Assembly (NCBI GenBank): GCA_040756055.1
Contig: JBFLZR010000002.1
Span: 1 to 64,000, forward strand
Origin: Candidatus Zixiibacteriota bacterium
GTDB lineage: Bacteria; Zixibacteria; MSB-5A5; GN15; FEB-12
DNA length: 64,000 nucleotides
Reading direction: 5' to 3'
A model generated the notes under the pieces. It was not told the DNA's origin and ran no database searches. It saw only the letters and a program-made list of their open reading frames with translations. The translations under genes were made by a program, and so were the position numbers. Positions 1 through 7,643 of the stretch are shown piece by piece. Each line of letters begins with the position of its first letter. Positions within the stretch are counted from its first letter, which is position 1.

Positions 1-20
1 CAGGATAATAATCCTGCCTT
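1..20 (-). terminator. Intrinsic terminator after peptide gene 1 (cut by window edge)
   Basis: This is the 5' arm, the AATA loop and six bases of the second arm of the hairpin that is seen complete at 215-238. It lies 38 bases past the stop of the peptide gene at 59-130 on the minus strand. The missing bases and the T-run would be left of the window. It is called by identity with the complete copy. Confidence 0.7.
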
Positions 21-58
21 GAAGCTTTCATCCGCCGGTCCTTAAGACCTCCGGCAAC

Positions 59-130
59 TTAGCCGTCGGTACCGTACTTGGACGGAGCGACGCGGGCTTC
101 CAGCTCTTCCAACTTCAGTTCGTATACCAT
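59..130 (-). CDS. Micropeptide gene 1, 23 aa (putative RiPP-like precursor)
   Basis: I do not recognise the family. The 23-codon frame opens MVYELKLEELEAR, then has Val14, then APSKYG, and ends TDG before TAA. A strong AGGAGG (138-143) lies 7 bases before the ATG. A second copy at 277-348 differs at three residues only (14, 21, 22), while several codons differ silently, so the frame itself appears conserved. The N-terminal half is acidic and helix-like, as in leader peptides. The tail is small and polar with Lys-Tyr-Gly. There is no signal peptide and no Cys. The genes directly follow an M50 protease/HlyD fusion with a PqqD-like N-terminus on the same strand, which suggests the peptide is its substrate (inference). 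It is not PqqA: the E-x-x-x-Y crosslink motif is absent. Confidence 0.8.
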   Translation of the reverse strand: MVYELKLEELEARVAPSKYGTDG

Positions 131-173
131 CTCAAAACCTCCTGAAACTGTTTATTTTCTGCTTTCACCAGTC

Positions 174-183
174 ATATTTGCCA
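174..183 (-). promoter_or_regulatory. Degenerate copy of CGTCAAATAT element before peptide gene 1
   Basis: The minus strand reads TGGCAAATAT, matching 8 of 10 positions of the element found exactly at 392-401 and 2858-2867. Its gene-proximal edge is 44 bases from the start codon, the same distance as in the other two. A promoter or regulator role is inferred from the fixed spacing. Confidence 0.4.
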
Positions 184-210
184 GGCCATTGAATTCTTAC
201 AGGCATTAAC

Positions 211-238
211 AAAAAAGGCAGGATAATAATCCTGCCTT
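211..238 (-). terminator. Intrinsic terminator between the two peptide genes
   Basis: On the minus strand AAGGCAGGAT, a four-base loop and ATCCTGCCTT form a perfect 10-bp stem, followed by a run of T (complement of 211-216). It lies 38 bases after the stop of the peptide gene at 277-348. It should end most transcripts before the second peptide gene, so each copy probably has its own promoter or depends on partial read-through. Confidence 0.9.
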
Positions 239-276
239 GAAGCTTTCATCCGCCGGTCCTTAAGACCGCTAGCGAC

Positions 277-348
277 TTAGCCGTTGGCGCCGTATTTGGA
301 CGGAGCGATGCGGGCTTCCAGCTCTTCTAACTTCAGTTCGTATACCAT
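277..348 (-). CDS. Micropeptide gene 2, 23 aa (putative RiPP-like precursor)
   Basis: Paralogue of the gene at 59-130. It has the same opening MVYELKLEELEAR, then Ile14, APSKYG and the ending ANG before TAA. The changes Val14Ile, Thr21Ala and Asp22Asn sit at the middle and the extreme C-terminus, with the block between them unchanged. The AGGAGG ribosome site lies at 356-361, 7 bases before the ATG. It is the first copy downstream of the M50/HlyD fusion gene (498-2813), 149 bases after its stop. As in many peptide systems, the precursor is duplicated and the processing gene is single. Product fate, modification and function are unknown. Confidence 0.82.
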   Translation of the reverse strand: MVYELKLEELEARIAPSKYGANG

Positions 349-391
349 CTCAAAACCTCCTGAAACTGTTTATTGTCTGCTTTCACTTTTG

Positions 392-401
392 ATATTTGAC
401 G
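392..401 (-). promoter_or_regulatory. CGTCAAATAT element before peptide gene 2
   Basis: This exact 10-base element recurs upstream of the M50/HlyD gene (2858-2867), and a degenerate copy is at 174-183. All three end 44-45 bases before a start codon. It may be part of a shared promoter (AAATAT as a -10-like box) or a regulator site; no convincing -35 box was seen. Confidence 0.45.
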
Positions 402-497
402 AAGCAGCAGATTCTTACCAGACGATCAGAATGTTTTTGAGACTTTCGCAAGAAGCTTAGAGGAGTAGTCAGACCTAAGATATTGATAGATAATGAA

Positions 498-2813
498 TTA
501 CCACAAGGACCAGAATTCGACCCTGATAATCGATGCTACTTTTCTCATCGCCAAGCCGAAAAGTGATTTCCGGCCGACCTCAATTTTGGCATATCCAGTC
601 ATGCCTTTGTGGAGCAGATTGTTCTCGTTGGCCACAACGGCGGAGACATGAAAACGGGCTTCACCGTCATCGGAGACTATCGCATCCTTTGGGATATGTG
701 CCACCGTACCTTCGAACAGGCGGTTGGTATAAGAACGCACCTTGAGTCTTACTTCCTGTCGGGGCTTGATCAGATCAATGTTGAAATCTGAGACTGGTAT
801 CAGGACCTCGACCTGACGATTCTCGGTCAGGCAGAGAACACACTCGTCATTTTGGTTCATCACCACGGTACCGGATATGGGAGCCAGGATAGACTGGTTG
901 TCCATCTGCGTCTGCAGGAAGTCTATATCGGCCAATTGCTTTTGAATCTCAGACTGGATCACTGCCTCTTCTTGCGGTTTTGGCGGGGATTTCAGCAATC
1001 GGACTCGCGCCTTCTTGTTTTCCAGTTCAGCTCTGGCTACTGCGGTAGCCGAATGTGCTGCCTCGAGTTGTTCTCTTGAAGCCAGATCCTTGGCCGACAA
1101 TTCCTTGAGACGATCTTCTTCGCTCAGCCGTTGTTCGTATATGGCGTTGGCGGCAGAAATCTCAGCCTGAGCTTCCTCGATTTCCTCTTTCTTTGGCGGC
1201 GATTTCAGCAGATCCAGGTCCTTTTGCAGTTTGTCCAGCGCTGATCTCGCGGCGACCAACTCGGTACTGACCTGGTTTGATATAAGCACGGCCACTGTGT
1301 CACCGGCGGCTACCTGCTGCCCGTCTCTGACATAGGGCACGAGATCAAGCGAAGCCATGTTGTCGGTGGAGGCCATCTGAAGGTAGCTGGATTTGCTCTG
1401 CGAGTCCTCTCCCCCGCGCCTGAACCGCTTTTCGAGCAGGCCAAAATCGTTAATGAGCAGGCTGAATTCCGCAATCGGGCGAACGACCACCTCGCCAGTC
1501 ACACGGTGAGGGAAGTCAATCACGAAGACCAGCAGGATGAAGGCTATGGTGATAATGATATATGTTATCAGACGGACGGGGCTTTTTAGAATTTGCTTCA
1601 TAAACTTGAAATGCTGGACAGTTCCCTTGCAAACGTTGACGATATTCGAGCGTAAAGTAAGAAATAAAATAACGGACAACAAGAATAATCCGGTCGCTCC
1701 CATTTTGGCGTGCAGAAACTCTCCCAAAAGGTAGAACAGATATGTCAGCAGGGAGACTGAATAGATAATCGCTGCGACAGCATAGACTAAGTATATCTTG
1801 CGCTCGCGTGTCGTAACGATGATTCTTCTAACCGGCCAGCTTAGCAGACGACGCTGGATGACATTCTTGAAATAGTCGAATGATTTTTGACGAAGGTTCG
1901 GGATTTCCAGCCAATCGGAAAGCATGTAGTAACCATCGAGCTTTATTAGCGGGTTGAAATTGAACAACTGGGTGACCCAGATGATAATAGCCACCAGGCG
2001 AGCCAGTTCGCTGACGAAGGACTCGGGAACGGTAACGCGCCAGACGAATACCGCCAGAGCAAGCAGCAGGAAACTGAAATAGGGACCGGCAAAGGTGACT
2101 GCCAGGCGATGCTTCTTGTCCCTGAACAGCCAGGCGTCGGAAACATCACAATAGAAGCAGGGCTGGAAATACAGCAGCAGCATGCCCATCTCCTTGACCT
2201 CGCCGCCATAATAGCGGCATATCAGTCCATGAGCGAATTCGTGCATTACGATAACGGTAAAAAAAGCCAGTACAATAGCGGCAACCGAACCGAGGTTGAA
2301 GACTTCGTAGAACCGGACAGAAAAGTAGGATGAGTTAGCCAGCAGTATGCCAATCGCGTAGACGATGAAAATGATTTCGATGGTAATCCAGAAGGGGCGA
2401 TGGAAAGGGCGGTAGAACTTCGTGACAACGTCAAGCATGGGACCGGGATTAAAGGCCTTGATTCTTACTGAAAGAAGGCGTGAGAAGAGCGAGTTTTTGT
2501 CATCGCGCCCGTAGCTCTTACGCGAAACAGCCTGTTCGGCCCGTTGGTCTTCCAGAAAGAACTTTTGCTCCAACAGTGTGACAAATTTCTGGATATTCTC
2601 TACGCCTATTTCCATGCCGAATTTGTCGCGGAAACGAATGTTGAGTTCGTCGTAAGAAGTTTTGCCATCAAGTTGACTAATCAGCCAGAACTCCGGCTCA
2701 CGAAGGCGGAAGTAGTTGCCTGTTATGGGGTCTTTAATATTGTAGACTGTCTGACCATCTATTTCAGCCGGTGCCGAAACGAGGTCAGTTCGTAGTTTGG
2801 CGTAAGTAGACAT
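498..2813 (-). CDS. PqqD/RRE-like + M50 site-2 protease + HlyD-type adaptor fusion
   Basis: 771 aa in three parts. Residues 1-95 resemble a PqqD/RRE peptide-recognition fold (REPEFWLISQLDGKTSYDEL). Residues about 135-440 are a polytopic M50 metalloprotease with zinc motif HEFAH at 191-195, the second motif NPLIKLDG at 287-294, and a Cys pair in PCFYCDVSDAW just after the active site. Residues about 440-771 form a HlyD-like arm: a lipoyl half-motif, a long coiled coil (about 540-640), a second half-motif (APISGTVV) and a beta-barrel region. Members would bind a peptide leader, cut it in the membrane and help its release; this is inferred from the domains and from YydH-type M50 proteases in epipeptide loci. 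The tandem micropeptide genes follow directly. No radical SAM or ABC partner is in the window. No clear Shine-Dalgarno precedes the ATG. Confidence 0.85.
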   Translation of the reverse strand: MSTYAKLRTDLVSAPAEIDGQTVYNIKDPITGNYFRLREPEFWLISQLDGKTSYDELNIRFRDKFGMEIGVENIQKFVTLLEQKFFLEDQRAEQAVSRKSYGRDDKNSLFSRLLSVRIKAFNPGPMLDVVTKFYRPFHRPFWITIEIIFIVYAIGILLANSSYFSVRFYEVFNLGSVAAIVLAFFTVIVMHEFAHGLICRYYGGEVKEMGMLLLYFQPCFYCDVSDAWLFRDKKHRLAVTFAGPYFSFLLLALAVFVWRVTVPESFVSELARLVAIIIWVTQLFNFNPLIKLDGYYMLSDWLEIPNLRQKSFDYFKNVIQRRLLSWPVRRIIVTTRERKIYLVYAVAAIIYSVSLLTYLFYLLGEFLHAKMGATGLFLLSVILFLTLRSNIVNVCKGTVQHFKFMKQILKSPVRLITYIIITIAFILLVFVIDFPHRVTGEVVVRPIAEFSLLINDFGLLEKRFRRGGEDSQSKSSYLQMASTDNMASLDLVPYVRDGQQVAAGDTVAVLISNQVSTELVAARSALDKLQKDLDLLKSPPKKEEIEEAQAEISAANAIYEQRLSEEDRLKELSAKDLASREQLEAAHSATAVARAELENKKARVRLLKSPPKPQEEAVIQSEIQKQLADIDFLQTQMDNQSILAPISGTVVMNQNDECVLCLTENRQVEVLIPVSDFNIDLIKPRQEVRLKVRSYTNRLFEGTVAHIPKDAIVSDDGEARFHVSAVVANENNLLHKGMTGYAKIEVGRKSLFGLAMRKVASIIRVEFWSLW

Positions 2814-2857
2814 GGGACCAATCAGGTTCAGGGCGTTGCCCGATGCTTTCTTGATAT

Positions 2858-2877
2858 ATATTTGACGTGGCCGTCAA
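2858..2877 (-). promoter_or_regulatory. Upstream element of the M50/HlyD gene: CGTCAAATAT plus inverted repeat
   Basis: 2858-2867 holds CGTCAAATAT (minus strand), identical to the element before peptide gene 2 and at the same distance from the start (45 versus 44). It overlaps a perfect inverted repeat TTGACG-TGGC-CGTCAA at 2862-2877, which could be a dimeric regulator site or include a -35 box. The region lies between the ClC stop and the M50 start, so the M50 gene can be transcribed independently. Confidence 0.45.
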
Positions 2878-2880
2878 TCC

Positions 2881-4665
2881 TTACACCCGCCTCAGGGTGT
2901 CAAGCAGCCGTTTGTTATAGTACTCAATCAACTCATCACGGCGAACCACACCGATGACCTTATCACCCGAATACGGGTCAACCACCGGAATGAGACTCAG
3001 GTCTTTTATCCCAAAGAGTTTATAAGCTTTTTCGAGGTCGTCATCGAAATTGAGTACTTCGGTATTTTCCTTGACGAGATCCTGCGCTATCACGAGATAG
3101 TCGAGGGTGTGCTGACTCAGCACGCTCCGGATGTCCTGGAAAGATATAACGCCCTTGAGATGACCCTCGTTATCGTTGACGACGAAATAGGATTCGTTAG
3201 AGCTTTCTATTGCGCGGAATATCTGGGCAAGAGGGGCGGTCGAGTTGATGGTCTCGAAATTTCGGTCCATAATTTCTCTCACCTTATGCGATTTGAGGAC
3301 GTTGATATCCTTTCCCCCCTTAATCTCTATGCCGCGCTTGGCCAGTTTGGCCGTGTAGATCGAGTACTTGAAGAGTCGTCCGGCCACGAGCGCCGAAAAC
3401 ACGACAGTGACCATCAGGGGAAGGATAATTCGATAGTCGGAGGTCATTTCGAATATAATCAACATTGCCGTCATCGGGGCGTGCGTCGTAGCCGCCACCA
3501 TACCAGCCATACCGACCAGGGCGTACGCGCCGGGTGTAGCTGTTATTTCCGGGAAAAGCATATTGATCAGAAAGCCAAAGGCGCCGCCGGCCACGGCGCC
3601 CATAAAGAGCGACGGGGCAAAAATTCCGCCGGAATTGCCCGATCCCAGGGTAAGCGAAGTGGCCGCCAATTTCATGAATATCAGGACAACCAGCAACATT
3701 ATGCCCATATTCCCATAGAGCGTCAATTTGATAGTCTCATAGCCATCAGCCAGAACTTGAGGATAAAAGATCGCGATCACACCCAGCAGGAGTCCCCCCA
3801 GGGCCGGTTTTAGCACTGGTTTGATTTTCATTTTCTCGAAGAAATCTTCAAAGGCATCCAGGACTTTTGTGAAGAATACTCCGTAGCCGCCAAGGATGAT
3901 TCCCAGGATTACATAAAGTGGAATCTCCCAGGCCGACACCAGCGAATAGCTCGGCACGGCAAAGGCCGGGTGATTCCCCATGAAACTGCGGGTCACGACC
4001 GACGCAACAACCGATGAGAGGATTACCGGGGAGAATGTCTTGATGGCGAAATCACCAAGAATAATCTCCAGGGAAAAAATCACACCGGCAATGGGGGCAT
4101 TAAACACCGAGGAAATCCCGGCGGCGGCACCGCATCCGACGAGGATTTTAACGCGGTCACCAGACATGCGGAATACCTGGCCGATGGTCGAGCCGATGGC
4201 AGACCCAATTTGCACGATTGGTCCTTCGCGCCCTGCCGATCCACCCGAGCCGATACAGATGGCCGAGGCTATGGTTTTTGCGGCGGCCACACGGGGACGG
4301 ATAATCCCTCCCAAGCGAGCTACGGCGTTCATCACCTCGGGAACTCCGTGCCCTCTCGCTTCCGCCGCGTATTTATAGACTATAGGACCAACCAGCAAAC
4401 CGCCGAGCATCGGTATAATCGGAAACCAGAATTTAAAACCTCGTTCACCTATGGTTTCAGTCAATAGCTGGTCGGTCAGTCCGAAGAACAAGTCGTTGAA
4501 GTACCTGATAAGATATACAAAGCCAATTGCCCCCAGGGCGGTAGAGAGCCCGACAAAAACGGATAGAATGATAAGAACATTGGTTCCGGATATGCTCAGC
4601 CGTTTTACCAGGTCGTCAAAATACGGTACGTGCATAACGGTAGTCAATCTATCGTGTTTTATCAT
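2881..4665 (-). CDS. ClC chloride channel/transporter with two CBS domains
   Basis: About 594 aa. The membrane part carries the ClC signatures: a GHGVPE selectivity stretch (variant of GSGIP), GREGP with the gating glutamate, and GGIFAPSL (GxFxP). The last about 130 residues form a CBS pair (DRNFETINSTAPLAQIFRAI; ISFQDIRSVL), which usually binds adenine nucleotides and tunes transport. It would move chloride across the inner membrane as a channel or as a proton antiporter. ATG at 4665 is preferred; a TTG three codons upstream is the alternative. It runs in the same direction as the M50 gene, 67 bases downstream, but has no obvious functional link to it. Confidence 0.93.
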   Translation of the reverse strand: MIKHDRLTTVMHVPYFDDLVKRLSISGTNVLIILSVFVGLSTALGAIGFVYLIRYFNDLFFGLTDQLLTETIGERGFKFWFPIIPMLGGLLVGPIVYKYAAEARGHGVPEVMNAVARLGGIIRPRVAAAKTIASAICIGSGGSAGREGPIVQIGSAIGSTIGQVFRMSGDRVKILVGCGAAAGISSVFNAPIAGVIFSLEIILGDFAIKTFSPVILSSVVASVVTRSFMGNHPAFAVPSYSLVSAWEIPLYVILGIILGGYGVFFTKVLDAFEDFFEKMKIKPVLKPALGGLLLGVIAIFYPQVLADGYETIKLTLYGNMGIMLLVVLIFMKLAATSLTLGSGNSGGIFAPSLFMGAVAGGAFGFLINMLFPEITATPGAYALVGMAGMVAATTHAPMTAMLIIFEMTSDYRIILPLMVTVVFSALVAGRLFKYSIYTAKLAKRGIEIKGGKDINVLKSHKVREIMDRNFETINSTAPLAQIFRAIESSNESYFVVNDNEGHLKGVISFQDIRSVLSQHTLDYLVIAQDLVKENTEVLNFDDDLEKAYKLFGIKDLSLIPVVDPYSGDKVIGVVRRDELIEYYNKRLLDTLRRV

Positions 4666-4768
4666 ATTGTTCAAGGGATTATTCCCCTGCCGGGTGCGGA
4701 GAGCCGCCCGCGAATGACAAAACTACCAATTGCCCTTGACTTTAGGGTGATATTACGTAACTTCCATT

Positions 4769-4784
4769 AGTGAAAAAGTTCACT
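4769..4784. promoter_or_regulatory. Inverted repeat AGTGAA-N4-TTCACT upstream of FAD oxidoreductase
   Basis: A perfect 6-4-6 inverted repeat, 30 bases before the start at 4815, in the divergent gap between the ClC and oxidoreductase genes. The position suits a repressor or activator site; the regulator is unknown. Confidence 0.35.
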
Positions 4785-4814
4785 TAAATCGGATCTCTGG
4801 CAGAGGAATAGGCT

Positions 4815-5963
4815 ATGCGAAATACATCAGATGCGGTAATCATTGGCGGGGGAATAATTGGCCTGGCGGTGGCTTTCTACCTGGCAAAAGCGAAGTATGG
4901 TCAAATAACCGTGGTTGAAAAAGAGCCGTTTCTGGGCGCCGGGGCGACCTCGAAGGCGGCTGGTGGAATCAGGGCGCAGTTTGCCACGAAAGACAATGTT
5001 CAGATGTCAATGTTATCTGAAAAACTCTTCGCTAACTTCAAGGAAGAGACCGGATCCGAGGCCTTGTTCGACCAGGTCGGATACATGTTTCTTTTGCGCG
5101 ATGACGAGGAAGTCACGGCCTTCAAGCAGGCTTATGAGATGCAGCGCGGACTGGGTCTGGATGTAAAACTGCTCACACCGGATGAAATCCCGCAATTCGC
5201 TCCGCACGTTTCTCTCGAGGATGTTCAACTTGCCACGTTCTGCAAAGACGATGGACTTGGCGATCCCCATGAATTTCTTTCCGGATACGATCATGCCGTT
5301 CGCAAAATGGGTGTTGAGATATCGTTCGAAACGGAGGTGACGGGCATCGGCGTCAACAGTGGCAAAATAACTGACGTAAAAACCGCTAAGGGAACAATCA
5401 GTACTCCGCTGGTGGTAAACTGTGCCGGACCTTATGCTAAGGTTATCGGAGAGATGGTCGGTGCTGATGTAAGGGTTGAACCGATAAGACGCCAAATTGT
5501 CACTACCGGGGAGCTGGATTTCGTCAAACCGTTTTTCCCGATGGTGGTTGATGTACGATCGGGACTTTATTGTCACAAAGAGTCCAAGGGTATGCTCTTG
5601 GGGTGGGCGGACAAGTCGGTGGAGCCTTCTTTTGATGTCTCGGTGGACCCGGACTATACTGACGCGATCCTGGAGCGCGCCTTGGAGCTTATGCCTCAAC
5701 TTGAAGAAGCCGAGGTTGCCAATCAATGGGCCGGCCTGTACGAAACAACGCCCGACCACCGGGCCATTATCGGATGGGAGCCGTCGGTCAAGGGCATGTT
5801 TCACGTAACCGGTTTTTCCGGTCACGGTTTCATGCACGCTCCCGCGGCAGGTGTGGTGACGGCCGAGGTCTTAAGCGGTAAGAAACCCTCGGTGGATGTC
5901 AGCAGTTACTCCCCTGACAGGTTTGCCAAAGCGGGGCTGGTAGAGGAAACAAATGTTATATAA
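4815..5963 (+). CDS. FAD-dependent oxidoreductase, DAO family (sarcosine/amino-acid oxidase-like)
   Basis: 382 aa. The N-terminus has the Rossmann dinucleotide motif GGGIIGLAVAFYLA and the family stretch VVEKEPFLGAGATSKAAGG, as in SoxB, HcnC and glycine/D-amino acid oxidases. The C-terminus has the flavin-contacting GMFHVTGFSGHGFMHAPAAG. It is expected to oxidise a secondary or alpha amine using FAD. The substrate cannot be told from the sequence, and no SoxA/D/G-like partner is nearby. It is a single-gene unit: a GAGGAA ribosome site precedes the ATG and an intrinsic terminator follows at 5989. Confidence 0.88.
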   Translation: MRNTSDAVIIGGGIIGLAVAFYLAKAKYGQITVVEKEPFLGAGATSKAAGGIRAQFATKDNVQMSMLSEKLFANFKEETGSEALFDQVGYMFLLRDDEEVTAFKQAYEMQRGLGLDVKLLTPDEIPQFAPHVSLEDVQLATFCKDDGLGDPHEFLSGYDHAVRKMGVEISFETEVTGIGVNSGKITDVKTAKGTISTPLVVNCAGPYAKVIGEMVGADVRVEPIRRQIVTTGELDFVKPFFPMVVDVRSGLYCHKESKGMLLGWADKSVEPSFDVSVDPDYTDAILERALELMPQLEEAEVANQWAGLYETTPDHRAIIGWEPSVKGMFHVTGFSGHGFMHAPAAGVVTAEVLSGKKPSVDVSSYSPDRFAKAGLVEETNVI

Positions 5964-5988
5964 GCGGGTCATGATATAACTTGGTGTC

Positions 5989-6019
5989 ACGGCGGCAAAC
6001 TTGCCGCCGTTTTTTTTTC
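5989..6019 (+). terminator. Intrinsic terminator after the FAD oxidoreductase
   Basis: ACGGCGGCAA and TTGCCGCCGT form a 10-bp GC-rich stem, followed by nine further T. It lies 26 bases past the oxidoreductase stop. Confidence 0.95.
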
Positions 6020-6069
6020 GTTTATAAATGTCCGCCCGTTACATATATTCTTAGCGAAAGGAGACAGTT

Positions 6070-6855
6070 ATGAAACAGATGATTTGTGTTTTGTCTTTGC
6101 TCCTTTGTCTGACCCTGTCTGCCAATTCTCAGCAAAGCGCCAAGGTATCAAAACTGCACGGTACCGAATATACCATAAAGACCTCCGACGGCCTGGAGCT
6201 GCACGCATGGTACACGCCATCCCCCTTCGAGAACGCGCCGCTTTTTGTGATGCTGCCGATGATGGGGTACATACACACGAGTTATAATCCTCTCATAAAA
6301 GCCATTTATGAGCGATTCAAATCGTCTGATTCGACGGTTAAGGCGGCAGTGTTACCTGGCATGCTCTGCTTTGACCTGCGCGGACACGGCGCATCGACAA
6401 AACTCGGCGACAGAAGCCTCAGCTATCGCACGATGGAAGCGGAGGATTTCCATCACTATCCTTCCGATGTCGAGGCCATGATCAAGCACGTCCTCGAACA
6501 GAATAATCTACAGCAACAGAATCTCAAGATGATAATAATCGGAGCCTCGATTGGAGCCAACACCGCCGTTATGACCGCTGAGCTCCTGGGTGGCGTGGCG
6601 AAGGTTGTGATGCTTTCTCCCGGCGAAAGCTACCGGGAGTTGGAACCGGCTGCGTCGCTTATCAATTACAAGGGTAAGGCGCTCATTTTCGCCGCTGAAG
6701 AGGACAGCTACTCCAGAACATCGTCGGAGAAACTGGCCGCACTGAACAAGCAACACAGCCAGGTCAAAATTTACCCGGGACCATTTCACGGAACGGACAT
6801 TCTGGATAACAACCCCGAGGCAATGTCATTTTTGGTGAATTGGCTTATTAAGTAG
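6070..6855 (+). CDS. Secreted alpha/beta hydrolase
   Basis: 261 aa with a signal peptide (MKQMICVLSLLLCLTLSANS). The hydrolase fold is shown by FDLRGHG at 101-107, the nucleophile elbow GASIG with Ser160, an acidic segment AAEED, and a late His in PGPFHG that would complete the triad. The natural substrate is unknown; dienelactone-hydrolase-like or peptidase-like esterases share these features. An AAGGAG ribosome site lies 6 bases before the ATG. It converges with the GAF-HisKA gene. Confidence 0.85.
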   Translation: MKQMICVLSLLLCLTLSANSQQSAKVSKLHGTEYTIKTSDGLELHAWYTPSPFENAPLFVMLPMMGYIHTSYNPLIKAIYERFKSSDSTVKAAVLPGMLCFDLRGHGASTKLGDRSLSYRTMEAEDFHHYPSDVEAMIKHVLEQNNLQQQNLKMIIIGASIGANTAVMTAELLGGVAKVVMLSPGESYRELEPAASLINYKGKALIFAAEEDSYSRTSSEKLAALNKQHSQVKIYPGPFHGTDILDNNPEAMSFLVNWLIK

Positions 6856-6875
6856 CTTGAGGGAGATAAAGCGGA

Positions 6876-7643
6876 CTATTTGTTTTCGTCTTCTTCGGAG
6901 ATATCGACCATTTTGGTGCCGTCGCTATACTCGACACTTCGTGGTGTTGTAAGGCGCATCAACCGCTGAGTAACATCTTTGATTTTCATGGCCGAGGCTT
7001 CGATAGTCTTGAGTTTGCTTTTGAGCTCCTCATCGAGGTCCTCGCGTTTTAATAGCAGTAGTTGCACATTACCCAAAATAGCGGTTAGCGGATTGTTGAC
7101 CTCGTGATTAACTGTCACCGCGGTTTCAATGATGGCGGCCAGTCGTTCCTTGTCGAGCAACTGCTGATCCGCAGCCCGGAGGCCGTCTTTTGCCTGGGCG
7201 GCAAAACTTATAGACAGAACGGAAGCAAGGGCTTCGAGAAATACGTCTTCAGCAACGATAGTCCTCTTGCCTTGCTGAAGACCAACAATAGCCCCGAACG
7301 GCCTGTTTTTCTGAAGCAGCGGCATCGAGAAGGAATGATAGGGAACATCCCCGCCAAAAGACATGTAGGCGGACAGGAGCTTTTTGTCGCGACGGAGTCG
7401 GGCAAAGAGTTCTTCTTCGAGCCCAGCCAAACGCCCTTTGTTGTCGCTTGTATCGGCGTAGCTCACGTTGAGGGTGACCTCCAAGTTGTCGTCCCAGAGA
7501 TATAGTGCGGCAGCATTTAGCCCGACATAGTGCGCCGCGGCCTCCAGCGCCATTTGAGTGGCGCCGGTGAGGTCCTCTCCCCTGGCTCCGGCAACGGCCA
7601 GTACCCTGAGGATATCGAATTTGTTATTATCTTCCTTGCTCAT
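6876..7643 (-). CDS. GAF + HisKA protein lacking a histidine-kinase ATPase domain
   Basis: 255 aa. Residues about 15-150 look like a GAF sensor domain. Residues 170-235 are a dimerisation/phosphoacceptor helix pair with the H-box HEVNNPLTAIL (His180) and a following helix KLKTIEASAMKIKDVTQRLMRL. The protein then ends within about 25 residues in an acidic tail, with no N, G1, F or G2 boxes, so it cannot phosphorylate itself. The stop is clean and no ATPase remnant follows, so it is probably a real short form: a phosphotransfer or dimerising partner rather than a recent truncation. No response regulator is adjacent. Confidence 0.8.
   Translation of the reverse strand: MSKEDNNKFDILRVLAVAGARGEDLTGATQMALEAAAHYVGLNAAALYLWDDNLEVTLNVSYADTSDNKGRLAGLEEELFARLRRDKKLLSAYMSFGGDVPYHSFSMPLLQKNRPFGAIVGLQQGKRTIVAEDVFLEALASVLSISFAAQAKDGLRAADQQLLDKERLAAIIETAVTVNHEVNNPLTAILGNVQLLLLKREDLDEELKSKLKTIEASAMKIKDVTQRLMRLTTPRSVEYSDGTKMVDISEEDENK

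Larger units (their letters stand above)
1..418. repeat. Tandem duplication, about 218-bp period, carrying the peptide genes
   Basis: Positions 1-200 match 219-418 at a constant offset of 218. The match covers the terminator hairpin, a conserved 3' untranslated stretch containing GGTCTTAAGGACC, the whole 23-codon gene, the AGGAGG ribosome site and about 70 bases of upstream leader. Identity is high in the gene, the ribosome site and the terminator. It is lower just after the stop codon and about 50 bases upstream of the start. The pattern is that of an old gene duplication under selection rather than a fresh copy. The first unit is cut by the window edge, so more copies may lie to the left. 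Confidence 0.9.

Noticed and set aside
59-348. The micropeptides as PqqA
   Set aside because: Length and a PqqD-like neighbour are suggestive, but the Glu-x-x-x-Tyr crosslink motif is missing and no PqqE-type radical SAM enzyme is present.
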